64,000 nt of DNA, from NCBI RefSeq assembly GCF_014199265.1, contig NZ_JACIJG010000007.1, positions 1 to 64,000 of the forward strand. The letters are read 5' to 3'. This document shows, one piece after another, positions 17,164 through 27,019 of this stretch. Made by a program: the position numbers and the translations under genes. This DNA is from Brucella daejeonensis (GTDB lineage: Bacteria; Pseudomonadota; Alphaproteobacteria; Rhizobiales; Rhizobiaceae). The notes beneath the pieces were generated by a model that ran no database searches, was not told the DNA's origin, and saw only the letters and a program-made list of their open reading frames with translations. Each line of letters opens with the position of its first letter. Within the stretch, counting starts at the first letter, position 1.

Positions 17164-18999
17164 TTATTTTCCGTCAGTGCCGACGAGGCCGACCGAGCGT
17201 TCGATAGAGGCGGTCGTGACATCGCCCACCAGCCTTGTGCCTTCCGGTTCCCTGCTCAGGCGGTCGAAGAAGATCATGGTCGGCGGTCCCGCCACACCCA
17301 GCTTCGCCATCAGGTCGGCATTGCCTGCGGTAAGCTCGGAAATATCGGCCTTGACGAGTTGATAGCCGCCCAGCGCCTTCTTCACGCCAGCTTCGGGCAA
17401 AACCCTGCGCTCCACGGTGGAGCAGCTCACGCACCAATCCGCCGTGAAATAGACAAGCGTCGGCATGTCGCCGCGCGCCTTGCCAAGTTTCTGCTGAAGG
17501 GAAGAAACCGTCTCGACCGGCGAAAATTGCAGCGCGGCCAGTTTCCGGCTGCCGTCACGGTTTACCAGCGCCGCCAGCGGCTGCAACGGGTCTTTTCCGC
17601 CCGACGCGACGCCGAGCATCAAGATCACCCCGTAGACGAAAGCCGCCGTGCCGATGGTGCGCGCCACGACGCTGCGGCCCGGTATGCGAAGAAAAGCGAA
17701 GCTTGCCGCGCCGAAAAGCAGAAGCGCCCACAGCACCATGTCCACGCCCGACGGCAGCAGCGGCGCGGCCATGAAGATGGCGGTCGCCAGAAAGCCGAAG
17801 CCGAAAATCTGCTTCACCGTCTCCATCCACGCGCCTGCGCGCGGCAGCGTGCCCGCGCCGAGTGTCGCGAAGGCGATGAGCGGAAGCCCCTTGCCGATGC
17901 CGAGCGCGAACAGGGCCGAGGCTCCGAGCGCGACATTGGCCGTCTGGGCGATGTAAAGCAGCGCACCGGCCAGCGGGGCGGTGACGCAGGGACCGACGAT
18001 CAGCACCGAGGAAAAGCCGAGAATGGCAGCGGAACGCCCGGACCCGGTTCGCGCGCCGGTACGCGCCGAAATGGCGCTGACCCAGGAACCGGGAAGCTGG
18101 ATCTGGAACAGGCCGAACATGGAAAGCGCCAGAAGCGTGAATATTGCCGCCAGCACCAGAGCCGTCCATTTCGATTGAAGCACCATCTGGAGGTTCTGGC
18201 CCGACCAGCCCGCAATCGCGCCAACCGCGGCAAAGCCGAGCGCAAGGCTGACGACATAGATGGAGGAAAGCACGAAGCCGCGCCTTGCCGTCAGCCTTTC
18301 GCCCTCACGCGCCAGTGTTCCGGCCACGATCGGATAGATCGGAAAAACGCAGGGCGTGAAAGCAAGAAGGACGCCGAAGGCCAGAAATGCCGCAATCACC
18401 AGACCGGCCCCGCCCCGGTCGAGCAGGCGCTCGACCATGCCCTTTTCGGGCGCGAGGGCGAAAGCGGGTGTCTGTGCGTCGGCCTGCGGCGATGCCATAT
18501 CGGCGGCAGGGGCGACGGCAGGCACGAAGGGTGAACCTTTCGCGAGCGACCGGCTCATGCGGCCCATCTCGCTCGATACTGCCAGCGTGACCGGATCGAC
18601 GGTACGGGTTTCCGGGCGATAGCAGATGCCGTCTTCCTGACAGCCCTGATAGGTAAGCTGCACCGGCTCGCCATCCGCCTTGAGGCTTGCGCTGGCGTGG
18701 GTGTAATAGACTTCCAGCCGCCCGAAATTCGGGTCGTCCTTGGGCTGGCCGGGCTGCGTTTCGACGGCAAGCGCCCTGCCCTGCCCGTCCATGGCGGCAA
18801 TATGGTCGCGGTAAAGATAATAGCCGTCGGCGATCTGCCAGTTCAGGATGAGACTGCCGCCGGCATCCTTCGTCACATTCAGGCGGAAAGCCTGATCGAC
18901 CGGCAGCGGATTCGAGGCTGCGGCAGGGCCGAGCGCCAGAAGCAGGGCGAGGATGAGGCCTGTAAGGCTCGCAAAAAGACGTGTCACGGTTTTCCGCAT
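17164..18999 (-). CDS. dsbD: Thiol:disulfide interchange protein DsbD
   Basis: DsbD carries electrons from cytoplasmic thioredoxin across the membrane to periplasmic proteins. The 611-residue protein has the full three-part design. An N-terminal periplasmic domain contains YQGCQEDGICYRPETR. A multi-helix membrane core includes FTPCVFPIYPI and GPCVTAPLAGAL, the paired membrane cysteines. A C-terminal thioredoxin domain contains FTADWCVSCSTVERRVL. The ATG at 18999 starts a signal peptide; the frame runs further up without one. L,D-transpeptidase and DsbA-like genes follow on the same strand, 41 bases and 0 bases away. Confidence 0.95.
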   Translation of the reverse strand: MRKTVTRLFASLTGLILALLLALGPAAASNPLPVDQAFRLNVTKDAGGSLILNWQIADGYYLYRDHIAAMDGQGRALAVETQPGQPKDDPNFGRLEVYYTHASASLKADGEPVQLTYQGCQEDGICYRPETRTVDPVTLAVSSEMGRMSRSLAKGSPFVPAVAPAADMASPQADAQTPAFALAPEKGMVERLLDRGGAGLVIAAFLAFGVLLAFTPCVFPIYPIVAGTLAREGERLTARRGFVLSSIYVVSLALGFAAVGAIAGWSGQNLQMVLQSKWTALVLAAIFTLLALSMFGLFQIQLPGSWVSAISARTGARTGSGRSAAILGFSSVLIVGPCVTAPLAGALLYIAQTANVALGASALFALGIGKGLPLIAFATLGAGTLPRAGAWMETVKQIFGFGFLATAIFMAAPLLPSGVDMVLWALLLFGAASFAFLRIPGRSVVARTIGTAAFVYGVILMLGVASGGKDPLQPLAALVNRDGSRKLAALQFSPVETVSSLQQKLGKARGDMPTLVYFTADWCVSCSTVERRVLPEAGVKKALGGYQLVKADISELTAGNADLMAKLGVAGPPTMIFFDRLSREPEGTRLVGDVTTASIERSVGLVGTDGK

Positions 19000-19110
19000 A
19001 AATTTGATTCGGATAAATTGGATCGTGTTGCAAAAAGCGAATGTCCCCGCCACCTTAAGGCAGCCTTAAGCTGGCGCGGCGAAAAGCTCCCGCAGGCTTG
19101 AACCTCACGA

Positions 19111-19209
19111 GAACGGGATGAATTTAGGTTGAATCGCAATCCTGTTCTAATCTTTTATTTGAGCATGATTTTATCCGAAAACCGGTTCCCACTTTTCGGA
19201 ATCATGCTC
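19111..19209. repeat. Two-hairpin dispersed repeat upstream of the response regulator
   Basis: GAACGGGAT (19111-19119) pairs with ATCCTGTTC (19139-19147) with one mismatch. GAGCATGATT (19161-19170) pairs perfectly with AATCATGCTC (19200-19209), and TCCGAAAA/TTTTCGGA extends the inner stem. The layout is the same as the copy at 48013-48114. It ends about 20 bases before the response regulator start. Confidence 0.88.
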
Positions 19210-19230
19210 TAAAGGCAGAAACAGGAACCC

Positions 19231-19896
19231 ATGCGCATACTCGTGGTCGAAGACGATGCAATCCTTCTCGACGGGCTGGCCGTCGGGCTGGGGCTTGCCG
19301 GTTTCACCGTGGATGCGGTGGCGAATTGCGGCGATGCGGAAGCCGCGCTCGCCGCCCAGAACTATAATGCCGTGGTGCTCGACCTGATGCTGCCGGACGG
19401 CTCCGGCCTCGACATTCTCAAAACCATGCGGCGCGGGCGCGACGAGACGCCGGTGCTGCTGCTCACCGCCCGCGATCAGGTGCCGGAGCGCATTGCAGGG
19501 CTTGACGCCGGGGCCGACGATTATGTCGGCAAGCCCTTCGACCTGCATGAGCTTGCCGCGCGGCTGCGCGCCATTGCACGGCGTAGCGCGGGACGGGCCA
19601 GCGGACTGCTCGAATGGCGCGGGGTGGAACTGGACCCGGCGGAAATGTCGGTGCGGTTCAACGGCGATCCCGTGCGGCTGACGCGGCGCGAATTCTCCAT
19701 TCTGCGTGCCCTGATGGAACGCCCGGCGGCGACCTTCTCCAAGTCGTCGCTGGAGGAAGCGCTCTATGGCTGGCAGGAGGAGGTTGAAAGCAATGCGGTG
19801 GAGGTGCATATCCACCATCTGCGGTCCAAGCTCGGTTCCGACTATATCGAAACGGTGCGCGGGGTCGGCTACCGGCTGGCGGGAGCGGGAACATGA
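19231..19896 (+). CDS. OmpR-family response regulator
   Basis: The 221-residue protein has a receiver domain with the acidic pair in VVEDDA, phosphoacceptor Asp51 (VVLDLMLPDG), Thr in LLLTARD and Lys in VGKPFD. An OmpR winged-helix domain follows, ending VEVHIHHLRSKLGSDYIETVRGVGYRL. It resembles the TctD/QseB group. The kinase gene overlaps its end by four bases. Inducing signal and targets are unknown; the gene next to it downstream is the cbb3 oxidase operon, but nothing shows it controls that. Confidence 0.95.
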   Translation: MRILVVEDDAILLDGLAVGLGLAGFTVDAVANCGDAEAALAAQNYNAVVLDLMLPDGSGLDILKTMRRGRDETPVLLLTARDQVPERIAGLDAGADDYVGKPFDLHELAARLRAIARRSAGRASGLLEWRGVELDPAEMSVRFNGDPVRLTRREFSILRALMERPAATFSKSSLEEALYGWQEEVESNAVEVHIHHLRSKLGSDYIETVRGVGYRLAGAGT

Positions 19897-21254
19897 ATTC
19901 CATTCGCAGCCGCCTGACCGGCATCCTCATCGGCGTGACCTGCCTCGTCTGGCTGTTCGCCGTGGTCTGGATTCACAACAACACCCAGTCGCAGCTTGAA
20001 AAAGTGCTGGATGCGCGGCTGATGGAAGCCGCCCGCATGGTCAATTCGCTTTTGACCGAGCATCGCGTCGCGGTCGGACCGGACGGCGACGGCGGACAGC
20101 TTTCGCTGAAACCCCTCCCCGATTTTCCGATCTACGACCGCCAGCTTTTCTGTCAGATATGGGCGCTCGACGGCAAGCTTGTAGGCCGGTCCGAAAGCGC
20201 GCCCGGCGTACGGCTGACCACGGTTGCCAACGGCTTTTCCGATACGGAGGTGGCAGGCGACCGCTGGCGCGTCTTCGCGGTCGAGAATACGCAGCTCGGC
20301 CTGCGCGTCATGGTGGGCGACAGTCTCAGCGTGCGCGAAAGACTGGTGCAGAACGTGGTTACGGGCCTTGTGCTCCCCGCATTTCTGATGCTGCCGGTTC
20401 TGGCGCTGATGATCTGGCTGTGCGTCCGGCGTGGCCTCGATCCCCTGAGCCGCCTCGCCGCCGTTCTTTCCGCGCGGCGGGCGGAGGATCTGCATCCGCT
20501 GCCCGCGCGCAATCTGCCGAGCGAGATCGCACCGGCCGTCACGGCGCTCAACGGGCTTTTCCAGCGCGTCGAGGAAGCGCGCGAGCGCGAACGCAATTTC
20601 GCGATCTTCGCCGCGCATGAGCTGAAGACGCCGCTGGCCGGGCTGAAGACGCAGGCGCAGATCGCCGAAGGCGCCAGGGACGAGGCGATGCGCGCAAATG
20701 CCGTGCGCCAGATCGCGGCGGGCGTCGACCGCACAAGCCGCCTCGTCAATCAGTTGCTCGACCTTGCAGCGCTTGAAACCGGCGAAGAGGTCGAGACGCC
20801 CAGGCCCGAACCCGCCTGCCAGCTTCTGGTGTCGATCTCCACCGACATGCGGATGCTTGCCGCCCATCGCGGCGTTTCCATCGAATTGCCGAAAACCATG
20901 CCGCTCGTGCAGTTGCCCGCGCCGCATCTCTTCACGCTCGCGGCGCGCAATCTCATCGAAAACGCCGTCAACCACTCCCCGAAGGGCGGGACCGTGCATT
21001 GCCGCATCGAGGCGGAAAGCGGAAAACTGCTGCTGGTCGTGGAAGATGACGGGCCGGGCATTCCCGAAAGCGAAATGCCGCATGTGACCGGGCGTTTCTT
21101 TCGCGGCGCGCATCGCAACGAGACCGGCAGCGGCCTCGGCCTCGCCATCGTCAAGATGGCGGCGGAGCGGCTGGACGGGGAACTGCACCTGACAAACCGC
21201 CCGCAAGGCGGGCTTCGGGCGGAATTCGTGGTTCCCGGCACCTTGATCGGATGA
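19893..21254 (+). CDS. Sensor histidine kinase partner of the OmpR regulator
   Basis: The 453-residue kinase has two membrane helices (about 8-28 and 160-180) flanking a periplasmic sensor of about 130 residues. The H-box is FAAHELKTPLAGLKTQAQIA, the N-box LIENAVNHSPKGG, and the ATP lid DDGPGIPESEM...GSGLGLAIVK. The TctE/QseC-type sensor (2CSK_N-like) fits its partner. Translational coupling to the regulator (ATGA overlap) shows they are a pair. Confidence 0.94.
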   Translation: MNSIRSRLTGILIGVTCLVWLFAVVWIHNNTQSQLEKVLDARLMEAARMVNSLLTEHRVAVGPDGDGGQLSLKPLPDFPIYDRQLFCQIWALDGKLVGRSESAPGVRLTTVANGFSDTEVAGDRWRVFAVENTQLGLRVMVGDSLSVRERLVQNVVTGLVLPAFLMLPVLALMIWLCVRRGLDPLSRLAAVLSARRAEDLHPLPARNLPSEIAPAVTALNGLFQRVEEARERERNFAIFAAHELKTPLAGLKTQAQIAEGARDEAMRANAVRQIAAGVDRTSRLVNQLLDLAALETGEEVETPRPEPACQLLVSISTDMRMLAAHRGVSIELPKTMPLVQLPAPHLFTLAARNLIENAVNHSPKGGTVHCRIEAESGKLLLVVEDDGPGIPESEMPHVTGRFFRGAHRNETGSGLGLAIVKMAAERLDGELHLTNRPQGGLRAEFVVPGTLIG

Positions 21255-21309
21255 CCATCGAAGGCGGCAAGGAGAGATCGCAATTTGTCACAGCTCTTTC
21301 CGGCGCTAT

Positions 21310-21323
21310 TTGATTTAGATCAA
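21310..21323. promoter_or_regulatory. Perfect FNR/FixK box upstream of ccoN
   Basis: TTGAT (21310-21314) and ATCAA (21319-21323) form the consensus palindrome TTGAT-N4-ATCAA. It lies 90 bases before the ccoN ATG. This is the usual site through which FNR/FixK/FnrN proteins switch on cbb3 oxidase at low oxygen. Confidence 0.92.
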
Positions 21324-21413
21324 TGACTCTATGCCGCGCGATGCGGTTAGGAGAGCTATCGCTAACGTTGCTCCACCCGGAGCAACTTTCGTCATGCGCT
21401 GCGAGGGGATTTC

Positions 21414-23039
21414 ATGAACTACGCCGCTGGAACAGTCCTGTCCGGTCTGGGAGCGCTTTTTGCCGTGCTCCTGGCCGGCTTTTCTCATGATGAGCTGTTC
21501 AGAACCCATATGTGGATTCTGTTCGCCACACTGGCCATCTTCACCATTCTTCTGATGCGGAACGCCAATTACGGCCTGGCACCGCAAAAGACGGACCAGT
21601 CCACCTATCTGGACGGGCCGATCCGCTATGGTGTCATTGCAACGGTTTTCTGGGGCGTTGCCGGGTTTCTCGTCGGTGTCATCATCGCCGCCCAGCTTGC
21701 CTTCCCGGACCTCAACCTGGCGCCTTACCTGAATTTCGGTCGCCTGCGTCCACTGCACACTTCCGCGGTCATCTTCGCCTTTGGCGGCAATATCCTGATC
21801 GCCTCGTCCTTCTATGTCGTGCAGCGCACCTGCCGCGCCCGCCTTTTCGGCGGCGATCTGGCCTGGTTCGTGTTCTGGGGCTACCAGCTCTTCATCGTGA
21901 TGGCCGCGACCGGCTATCTGCTCGGCATCACGCAGAGCCGTGAATATGCCGAACCCGAATGGTATGTCGATCTGTGGCTCACCATCGTCTGGGTCGTGTA
22001 TCTCGTGGTCTTCCTCGGCACGATCCTGAAGCGTAAAGAACCGCATATCTATGTGGCGAACTGGTTCTACCTGTCCTTCATCATCACCATCGCCATGCTG
22101 CACATCGTCAACAATCTGGCGATCCCGGTGTCGTTCCTCGGCGTGAAGAGCTATTCGGCCTTCGCGGGCGTGCAGGATGCGGTGACGCAATGGTGGTATG
22201 GCCATAACGCGGTCGCGTTCTTCCTGACCATCCCCTTCCTCGCCATGATGTATTATTTCGTGCCGAAACAGGCCAACCGTCCGATCTATTCGTACCGCCT
22301 GTCCATCGTGCACTTCTGGTCGATCATCTTCCTCTATATCTGGGCCGGCCCGCACCATCTGCACTACACGGCCCTGCCCGACTGGGCGCAGACGCTGGGC
22401 ATGGTGTTCTCGATCATGCTGTGGATGCCGTCCTGGGGTGGCATGATCAACGGTCTGATGACGCTTTCGGGCGCCTGGGACAAGGTGCGTACCGATCCGA
22501 TCATCCGTCTCATGGTCGCGGCCATCGCCTTCTACGGCATGGCGACCTTCGAAGGCCCGATGCTGTCGATCAAGGCCGTCAACTCGCTGTCGCACTATAC
22601 GGACTGGACCATCGGTCACGTTCACGCTGGTGCGCTGGGCTGGAACGGCATGATCTCGTTCGCCGCCGTCTATTATCTGGCGCCCAAACTGTGGAACCGC
22701 CAGCGGCTCTATTCGGTGCGCATGGTCAACTGGCACTTCTGGCTCGCCACGCTTGGCATCGTGCTCTACGCCGCCGCCATGTGGGTCGCGGGTATCCAGC
22801 AGGGCTTGATGTGGCGCGAATACGACGATCAGGGTTTCCTCGTCTATTCCTTCGCCGAAACCGTGCTCGCCATGTTCCCCTACTACGTCATCCGTACGCT
22901 TGGCGGCGTGCTCTACCTGACCGGCGGTCTGGTCATGGCCTGGAACGTCTATCAGACCATTCGCGGCAATCTGCGCAATGAAGCCCCGATGGGTGGTGCA
23001 CAGCCTGTCGCCCCTGCCTCCATGCAGCCTGCCGAATAA
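21414..23039 (+). CDS. ccoN: cbb3-type cytochrome c oxidase subunit I
   Basis: CcoN is the catalytic subunit of the high-affinity oxidase used at low oxygen; it holds the haem b/haem b3-CuB centre in the inner membrane. The 541-residue protein has about 12 helices and the expected histidines, for example [28 protein letters not shown] and [13 protein letters not shown]. The N-terminus has an extra helix of about 60 residues before the core, as in other Rhizobiales. It is first in ccoNOQP and is preceded by an FNR box. Confidence 0.98.
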   Translation: MNYAAGTVLSGLGALFAVLLAGFSHDELFRTHMWILFATLAIFTILLMRNANYGLAPQKTDQSTYLDGPIRYGVIATVFWGVAGFLVGVIIAAQLAFPDLNLAPYLNFGRLRPLHTSAVIFAFGGNILIASSFYVVQRTCRARLFGGDLAWFVFWGYQLFIVMAATGYLLGITQSREYAEPEWYVDLWLTIVWVVYLVVFLGTILKRKEPHIYVANWFYLSFIITIAMLHIVNNLAIPVSFLGVKSYSAFAGVQDAVTQWWYGHNAVAFFLTIPFLAMMYYFVPKQANRPIYSYRLSIVHFWSIIFLYIWAGPHHLHYTALPDWAQTLGMVFSIMLWMPSWGGMINGLMTLSGAWDKVRTDPIIRLMVAAIAFYGMATFEGPMLSIKAVNSLSHYTDWTIGHVHAGALGWNGMISFAAVYYLAPKLWNRQRLYSVRMVNWHFWLATLGIVLYAAAMWVAGIQQGLMWREYDDQGFLVYSFAETVLAMFPYYVIRTLGGVLYLTGGLVMAWNVYQTIRGNLRNEAPMGGAQPVAPASMQPAE

Positions 23040-23053
23040 GGAGCGTGTGATTT

Positions 23054-23785
23054 ATGTCGATACTCAGCAATCACTCCAAACTGGAGAAAAACGCGACGCT
23101 GCTGCTGATCGCCTCGCTGGCCGTGGTCACGGTCGGCGGCATCGTCGAGATCGCACCGCTCTTCTATCTCGAAAACACCATCGAGAAAGTGGAGGGCATG
23201 CGCCCCTATTCGCCGCTGGAACTGGCGGGACGCAACATCTATGTGCGTGAAGGATGCTATCTGTGCCACAGCCAGATGATCCGTCCCTTCCGCGACGAGG
23301 TGGAGCGCTACGGTCACTACAGCCTTGCGGCGGAATCCATGTACGACCACTCGTTCCAGTGGGGCTCGAAGCGCACGGGGCCTGACCTCGCGCGCGTCGG
23401 CGGCCGCTATTCCAACGAATGGCACGTCCAGCACCTCGTCCGTCCGCGCGACGTGGTGCCGGAATCGGTCATGCCGAGCTATGCCTTCCTGAAGGACCGC
23501 CCGCTGGAAGCCTCCAATATCGCGGCCGACCTCAAGGCAAATGCGGTCGTGGGCGTGCCCTATAATCAGGAAATGATCGACAACGCCGTTGCCGATCTCC
23601 AGGCCCAGGCCGATCCCAATGCCGACACGTCGGGTATCGAGACGCGCTATCCCAAGGCAAAGCTCGGCGATTTCGACGGCAATCCGGCAGCCCTGACCGA
23701 GATGGACGCACTCGTCGCCTATCTCCAGATGCTCGGTACGCTGGTCGATTTCTCGACCTACGACCAGTCCCCGAAAGCGCGATAG
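23054..23785 (+). CDS. ccoO: cbb3-type cytochrome c oxidase subunit II
   Basis: CcoO is a membrane-anchored monohaem cytochrome c that passes electrons to CcoN. The 243-residue protein has one N-terminal helix ([20 protein letters not shown]) and the haem motif CYLCH in [19 protein letters not shown] downstream Met in ESVMPSYAF is the likely axial ligand. It lies 14 bases after ccoN and 9 before ccoQ. Confidence 0.97.
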   Translation: MSILSNHSKLEKNATLLLIASLAVVTVGGIVEIAPLFYLENTIEKVEGMRPYSPLELAGRNIYVREGCYLCHSQMIRPFRDEVERYGHYSLAAESMYDHSFQWGSKRTGPDLARVGGRYSNEWHVQHLVRPRDVVPESVMPSYAFLKDRPLEASNIAADLKANAVVGVPYNQEMIDNAVADLQAQADPNADTSGIETRYPKAKLGDFDGNPAALTEMDALVAYLQMLGTLVDFSTYDQSPKAR

Positions 23786-23794
23786 GAGAGAGCC

Positions 23795-23953
23795 ATGGAT
23801 TATAACACCATGCGCACTTTCGCCGATAGCTGGGGGCTGCTCGGCATGGCGCTCTTTTTCCTGTTCGCCGTTTTCTATGCCTTCCGGCCGGGCAGCAAGC
23901 AGATGGCCGACCGCGCGCAGGACATTCCTTTCAAGGATGACGCAAATGACTGA
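23795..23953 (+). CDS. ccoQ: cbb3-type oxidase small subunit CcoQ
   Basis: The short frame of 52 residues starts MDYNTMRTFADSWGLL, holds one membrane helix (LLGMALFFLFAVFYAF) and ends in a charged tail (RAQDIPFKDDAND). CcoQ/FixQ proteins of this size stabilise the oxidase. Position between ccoO and ccoP and an AGGAGAG ribosome site support it. Its last eight bases overlap the start of ccoP. Confidence 0.93.
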   Translation: MDYNTMRTFADSWGLLGMALFFLFAVFYAFRPGSKQMADRAQDIPFKDDAND

Positions 23954-24809
23954 CAAGCAAATCGACGATGTCACCGGCGTAGCCACGACCGGGCATGAAT
24001 GGGACGGCATCAAGGAACTCGACACCCCGATGCCGCGCTGGTGGCTGTGGACATATTATGCCACCGTTGTATGGGCGCTGGCCTATGTGATCGCCTATCC
24101 GGCCTGGCCGCTGATCAACAGCTCGACGGCGGGACTTATGGGCTGGTCGAGCCGCGGTGCGTTCTGGCAGGAAAACGCCCAGATCGCTTCCGAGCGCCAG
24201 GGCATCCTCGACCAGATCAAGGCCAAGACCGTCGATGAGATCATGGCCGACGAAAACCTGCGCCAATATGCCATCGCCAGCGGGGCGGCAGCCTTCCGCG
24301 TCAACTGCGTGCAGTGCCACGGCTCCGGCGCGCAGGGCGCGCCCGGCTATCCGAACCTCAATGACGATGACTGGCTGTGGGGCGGTTCCGTCGACGACAT
24401 CCTGACGACCATCCGCCACGGCGTGCGCTCGCAGGACGATGCCGATACCCGCGTTTCGGAAATGCCGGCCTTCGCCGACGTTCTGGAGCCGCAGCAGATC
24501 CGCGACGTCGCCGCCTATGTGGTCAGCCTTTCGGGCACACCGCACGATCCGTCGCGGATACCGGAGGGGCAGAAGGTCTTCACGGAAAACTGCGCGGTCT
24601 GCCATGGGCCGGATGCCAAGGGCCTGCGCGAGTTCGGCGCACCGAACCTCACCGACGCAATCTGGTTCTACGGTTCCGGCGAAGACGCCATTATCCGGCA
24701 GGCGTCGCATCCCAAGCACGGCGTCATGCCCGCATGGGAACCACGCCTCGGCGAAACGACGGTCAAGCAGTTGGCCATCTTCGTGCATTCGCTGGGCGGA
24801 GGCGAATGA
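23946..24809 (+). CDS. ccoP: cbb3-type cytochrome c oxidase subunit III (dihaem)
   Basis: CcoP is a dihaem cytochrome c that accepts electrons from periplasmic cytochromes. The 287-residue protein has a cytoplasmic N-terminus, a helix near residues 35-55 (WLWTYYATVVWALAYVI) and two haem motifs: CVQCHG near residue 119 and CAVCHG near residue 217. The ATG at 23946 has an AAGGA site eight bases upstream and overlaps ccoQ; an ATG three codons earlier is possible. Confidence 0.97.
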   Translation: MTDKQIDDVTGVATTGHEWDGIKELDTPMPRWWLWTYYATVVWALAYVIAYPAWPLINSSTAGLMGWSSRGAFWQENAQIASERQGILDQIKAKTVDEIMADENLRQYAIASGAAAFRVNCVQCHGSGAQGAPGYPNLNDDDWLWGGSVDDILTTIRHGVRSQDDADTRVSEMPAFADVLEPQQIRDVAAYVVSLSGTPHDPSRIPEGQKVFTENCAVCHGPDAKGLREFGAPNLTDAIWFYGSGEDAIIRQASHPKHGVMPAWEPRLGETTVKQLAIFVHSLGGGE

Positions 24810-24810
24810 A

Positions 24811-24923
24811 GAGAAGGGAGTAAGGCAGTAAGGGGAATAGGGGAGTATGTTTTGGTTGCGAACGCCCGAAACGGCACTCCCTCTTCTCATACTCCCTTAC
24901 TCCCATATTCCCCTACTCCCCTT
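24811..24923. repeat. G-rich degenerate inverted repeat between ccoP and ccoG
   Basis: The left half (24811-24849) is built from GGGAGTAAGG and GGGGAATAGGGG-like blocks, and the right half (24877-24923) carries the complementary C-rich blocks (CTCCCTT, ATTCCCCTACTCCCC). GGGGAATAGGGGAGTA on the left can pair with TACTCCCATATTCCCC on the right with one mismatch. The four G runs could also form a quadruplex. It fills most of the ccoP-ccoG gap. Confidence 0.85.
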
Positions 24924-24968
24924 TAGCTGCTGAGCTTGCCGAAGGCCCAGTGCGGCAGGAGCAAAAAA

Positions 24969-26519
24969 ATGTCAGATGATGTCGAACGCATCGACGTTCA
25001 GGCGGTCAATTCCCCCAAAATCCGCCAGTCGCTTTATGCGGCGCGGGTGAAAATATTCCCGAAGCGCGTACAGGGTGAATTCCGGCGCTTCAAATGGATC
25101 GTCATGGCCATCACGCTGGGCATCTATTATCTGACGCCATGGCTGCGCTGGGATCGCGGCGCTTACGCGCCCGACCAGGCGGTTCTGGTCGATCTGGCGA
25201 ACCGCCGCTTCTATTTCTTCTTCATCGAAATCTGGCCGCAGGAATTTTATTACGTCACGGGCCTGCTCATCATGGCGGGCCTCGGCCTGTTTCTCGTGAC
25301 CTCGGTCGCTGGCCGCGCCTGGTGCGGCTATACCTGCCCGCAGACGGTCTGGGTCGATCTCTTTCTGGTTGTCGAGCGCGCCGTCGAAGGCGACCGCAAT
25401 GCGCGCATGAAACTCGACAAGGCGCCGTGGAGCTTCGAGAAGCTGTGGAAGCGCGTGACCAAACACGCCATCTGGCTGATGATCGGCATCCTGACCGGCG
25501 GCGCATGGATCTTCTATTTTGCCGATGCGCCAAGCCTGCTCCGGGATTTCGTCACGGGCCATGCCGCGCCCATCGCCTATTTCACGGTCGCGATCCTGAC
25601 CGCCACTACCTATATTTTCGGCGGACTGATGCGCGAGCAGGTCTGCACCTATATGTGCCCGTGGCCGCGCATTCAGGCGGCGATGCTCGATGAGAACTCG
25701 CTGACCGTCACCTATAATGACTGGCGCGGCGAGCCGCGTTCGCGCCACGCCAAGAAGGCGCTCGCGACGGGTGAAACCGTGGGCGATTGCGTGGATTGCA
25801 ATGCCTGCGTCGCCGCCTGCCCGATGGGCATCGACATTCGCGACGGCCAGCAGCTCGAATGCATCACCTGCGCGCTGTGCATCGACGCCTGCAATTCCGT
25901 TATGGACAAGGTCAGCAAGCCGCGCGGCCTGATCTCCTATGCGACGCTGGCCGATTACAACGCCAATATGGCGCTGGCGACCAATAACGGCACGGCCGCA
26001 ATCGACCCGGCGCGCGTTTATGAAGCGCCGAACAGGTTTTCGGACAAGGTTCAGAACCTGTCGCTGAAAAAAGTGCTGCGTCCGCGCAGCCTGTTCTATC
26101 TCATCGTCTGGCTGTTGATCGGCGTCACACTCGTCATTTCGCTCTCCTCCCGCCAGCGCATCGGCATCAATGTGCTGCATGACCGCAACCCGCAATATGT
26201 GCTATTGTCCGACGGTTCCATTCGCAACGGCTATACGGTCAAGCTCCTGAACATGATCCCGACGCCACGCACTTTCCGCCTCGCCATCGACGGTCTGCCG
26301 GGGGCGAAACTGACCGTGCAGGACGAAACGCCGGACAGCGACGGCAACTATGACGTGGCGGTCGAGCCGGACCGGCTGAAAACACTGCGCGTCTTCGTGA
26401 CCTTGCCGCATGACGCCATCGACGATCGGCGCGAGGATTTCAGAATCAGCGTGCGGGATGCGGACAGCGCGGAACATGCCCGTTACAAGACAACCTTCAT
26501 GGCCCCGGAGGGACGATAA
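24969..26519 (+). CDS. ccoG: cbb3 oxidase assembly ferredoxin-like protein CcoG/FixG
   Basis: CcoG is a membrane iron-sulphur protein needed for copper delivery to cbb3 oxidase. The 516-residue protein has helices near residues 40-60, 90-110, 155-175 and 190-210. Two [4Fe-4S] clusters follow at CVDCNACVAACPMGIDIRDG and CITCALCIDACNSVMDK. A last helix lies near 380-400 and an immunoglobulin-like C-terminal domain is periplasmic. ATG 24969 has an AGGAG site. It ends one base into ccoH. Confidence 0.96.
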   Translation: MSDDVERIDVQAVNSPKIRQSLYAARVKIFPKRVQGEFRRFKWIVMAITLGIYYLTPWLRWDRGAYAPDQAVLVDLANRRFYFFFIEIWPQEFYYVTGLLIMAGLGLFLVTSVAGRAWCGYTCPQTVWVDLFLVVERAVEGDRNARMKLDKAPWSFEKLWKRVTKHAIWLMIGILTGGAWIFYFADAPSLLRDFVTGHAAPIAYFTVAILTATTYIFGGLMREQVCTYMCPWPRIQAAMLDENSLTVTYNDWRGEPRSRHAKKALATGETVGDCVDCNACVAACPMGIDIRDGQQLECITCALCIDACNSVMDKVSKPRGLISYATLADYNANMALATNNGTAAIDPARVYEAPNRFSDKVQNLSLKKVLRPRSLFYLIVWLLIGVTLVISLSSRQRIGINVLHDRNPQYVLLSDGSIRNGYTVKLLNMIPTPRTFRLAIDGLPGAKLTVQDETPDSDGNYDVAVEPDRLKTLRVFVTLPHDAIDDRREDFRISVRDADSAEHARYKTTFMAPEGR

Positions 26520-27019
26520 TGGCAGCGCAGGCACGGACATCTACAGGCACCTTCACCGGCTGGCACATGCTGGGCATCATGTGCGCCTTCTTCGGCGTCA
26601 TCATCGCCGTCAATCTGACGATGGCCTATTTCGCGCTCCATAGCTGGAGCGGCCTCGTCGTCAAGAACGGCTATGTGGCAAGCCAGGAATTCAACGAAAA
26701 GGCGCAGACCGGCAAGGAACAGGCCGCGCTGCAATGGCAGTCGAAGCCGGCCTATGAAAACGGCATCTTCACCTGGCGGCTCACGGACCACGCCGGTAAG
26801 CCCGTTACGATGACGGGCGGAACGGTGGAATTCAAGCGCCCGGTCGGCGACGTGCATGACACGAAAATAACGCTTGAAGCCGGCGGAAAGGGCGTCCTGA
26901 CCGCGCCACTCACCCTTACCGATGGCGCGTGGATCATGGAAGTGAACGCCGATGCCGGGCTTGACGATCCCTATCGCCATATCATCCGGGTTCTGATCAA
27001 GGATGGGAGAATGCTGTGA
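26519..27019 (+). CDS. ccoH: cbb3 oxidase assembly protein CcoH/FixH
   Basis: The 166-residue protein has one membrane helix (about 15-37, GWHMLGIMCAFFGVIIAVNL) and a periplasmic domain with LHSWSGLVVKNGYVASQEFN, the FixH signature. CcoH stays with the assembling oxidase. It shares one base with ccoG and overlaps ccoI by four (GTGA), so the set is translationally coupled. Confidence 0.94.
   Translation: MAAQARTSTGTFTGWHMLGIMCAFFGVIIAVNLTMAYFALHSWSGLVVKNGYVASQEFNEKAQTGKEQAALQWQSKPAYENGIFTWRLTDHAGKPVTMTGGTVEFKRPVGDVHDTKITLEAGGKGVLTAPLTLTDGAWIMEVNADAGLDDPYRHIIRVLIKDGRML

Noticed and set aside
19003-19020. TTGATTCGGATAAA near the dsbD start as an FNR box
   Set aside because: One half-site is mismatched and it lies within about ten bases of the start codon, too close to work as a promoter site.
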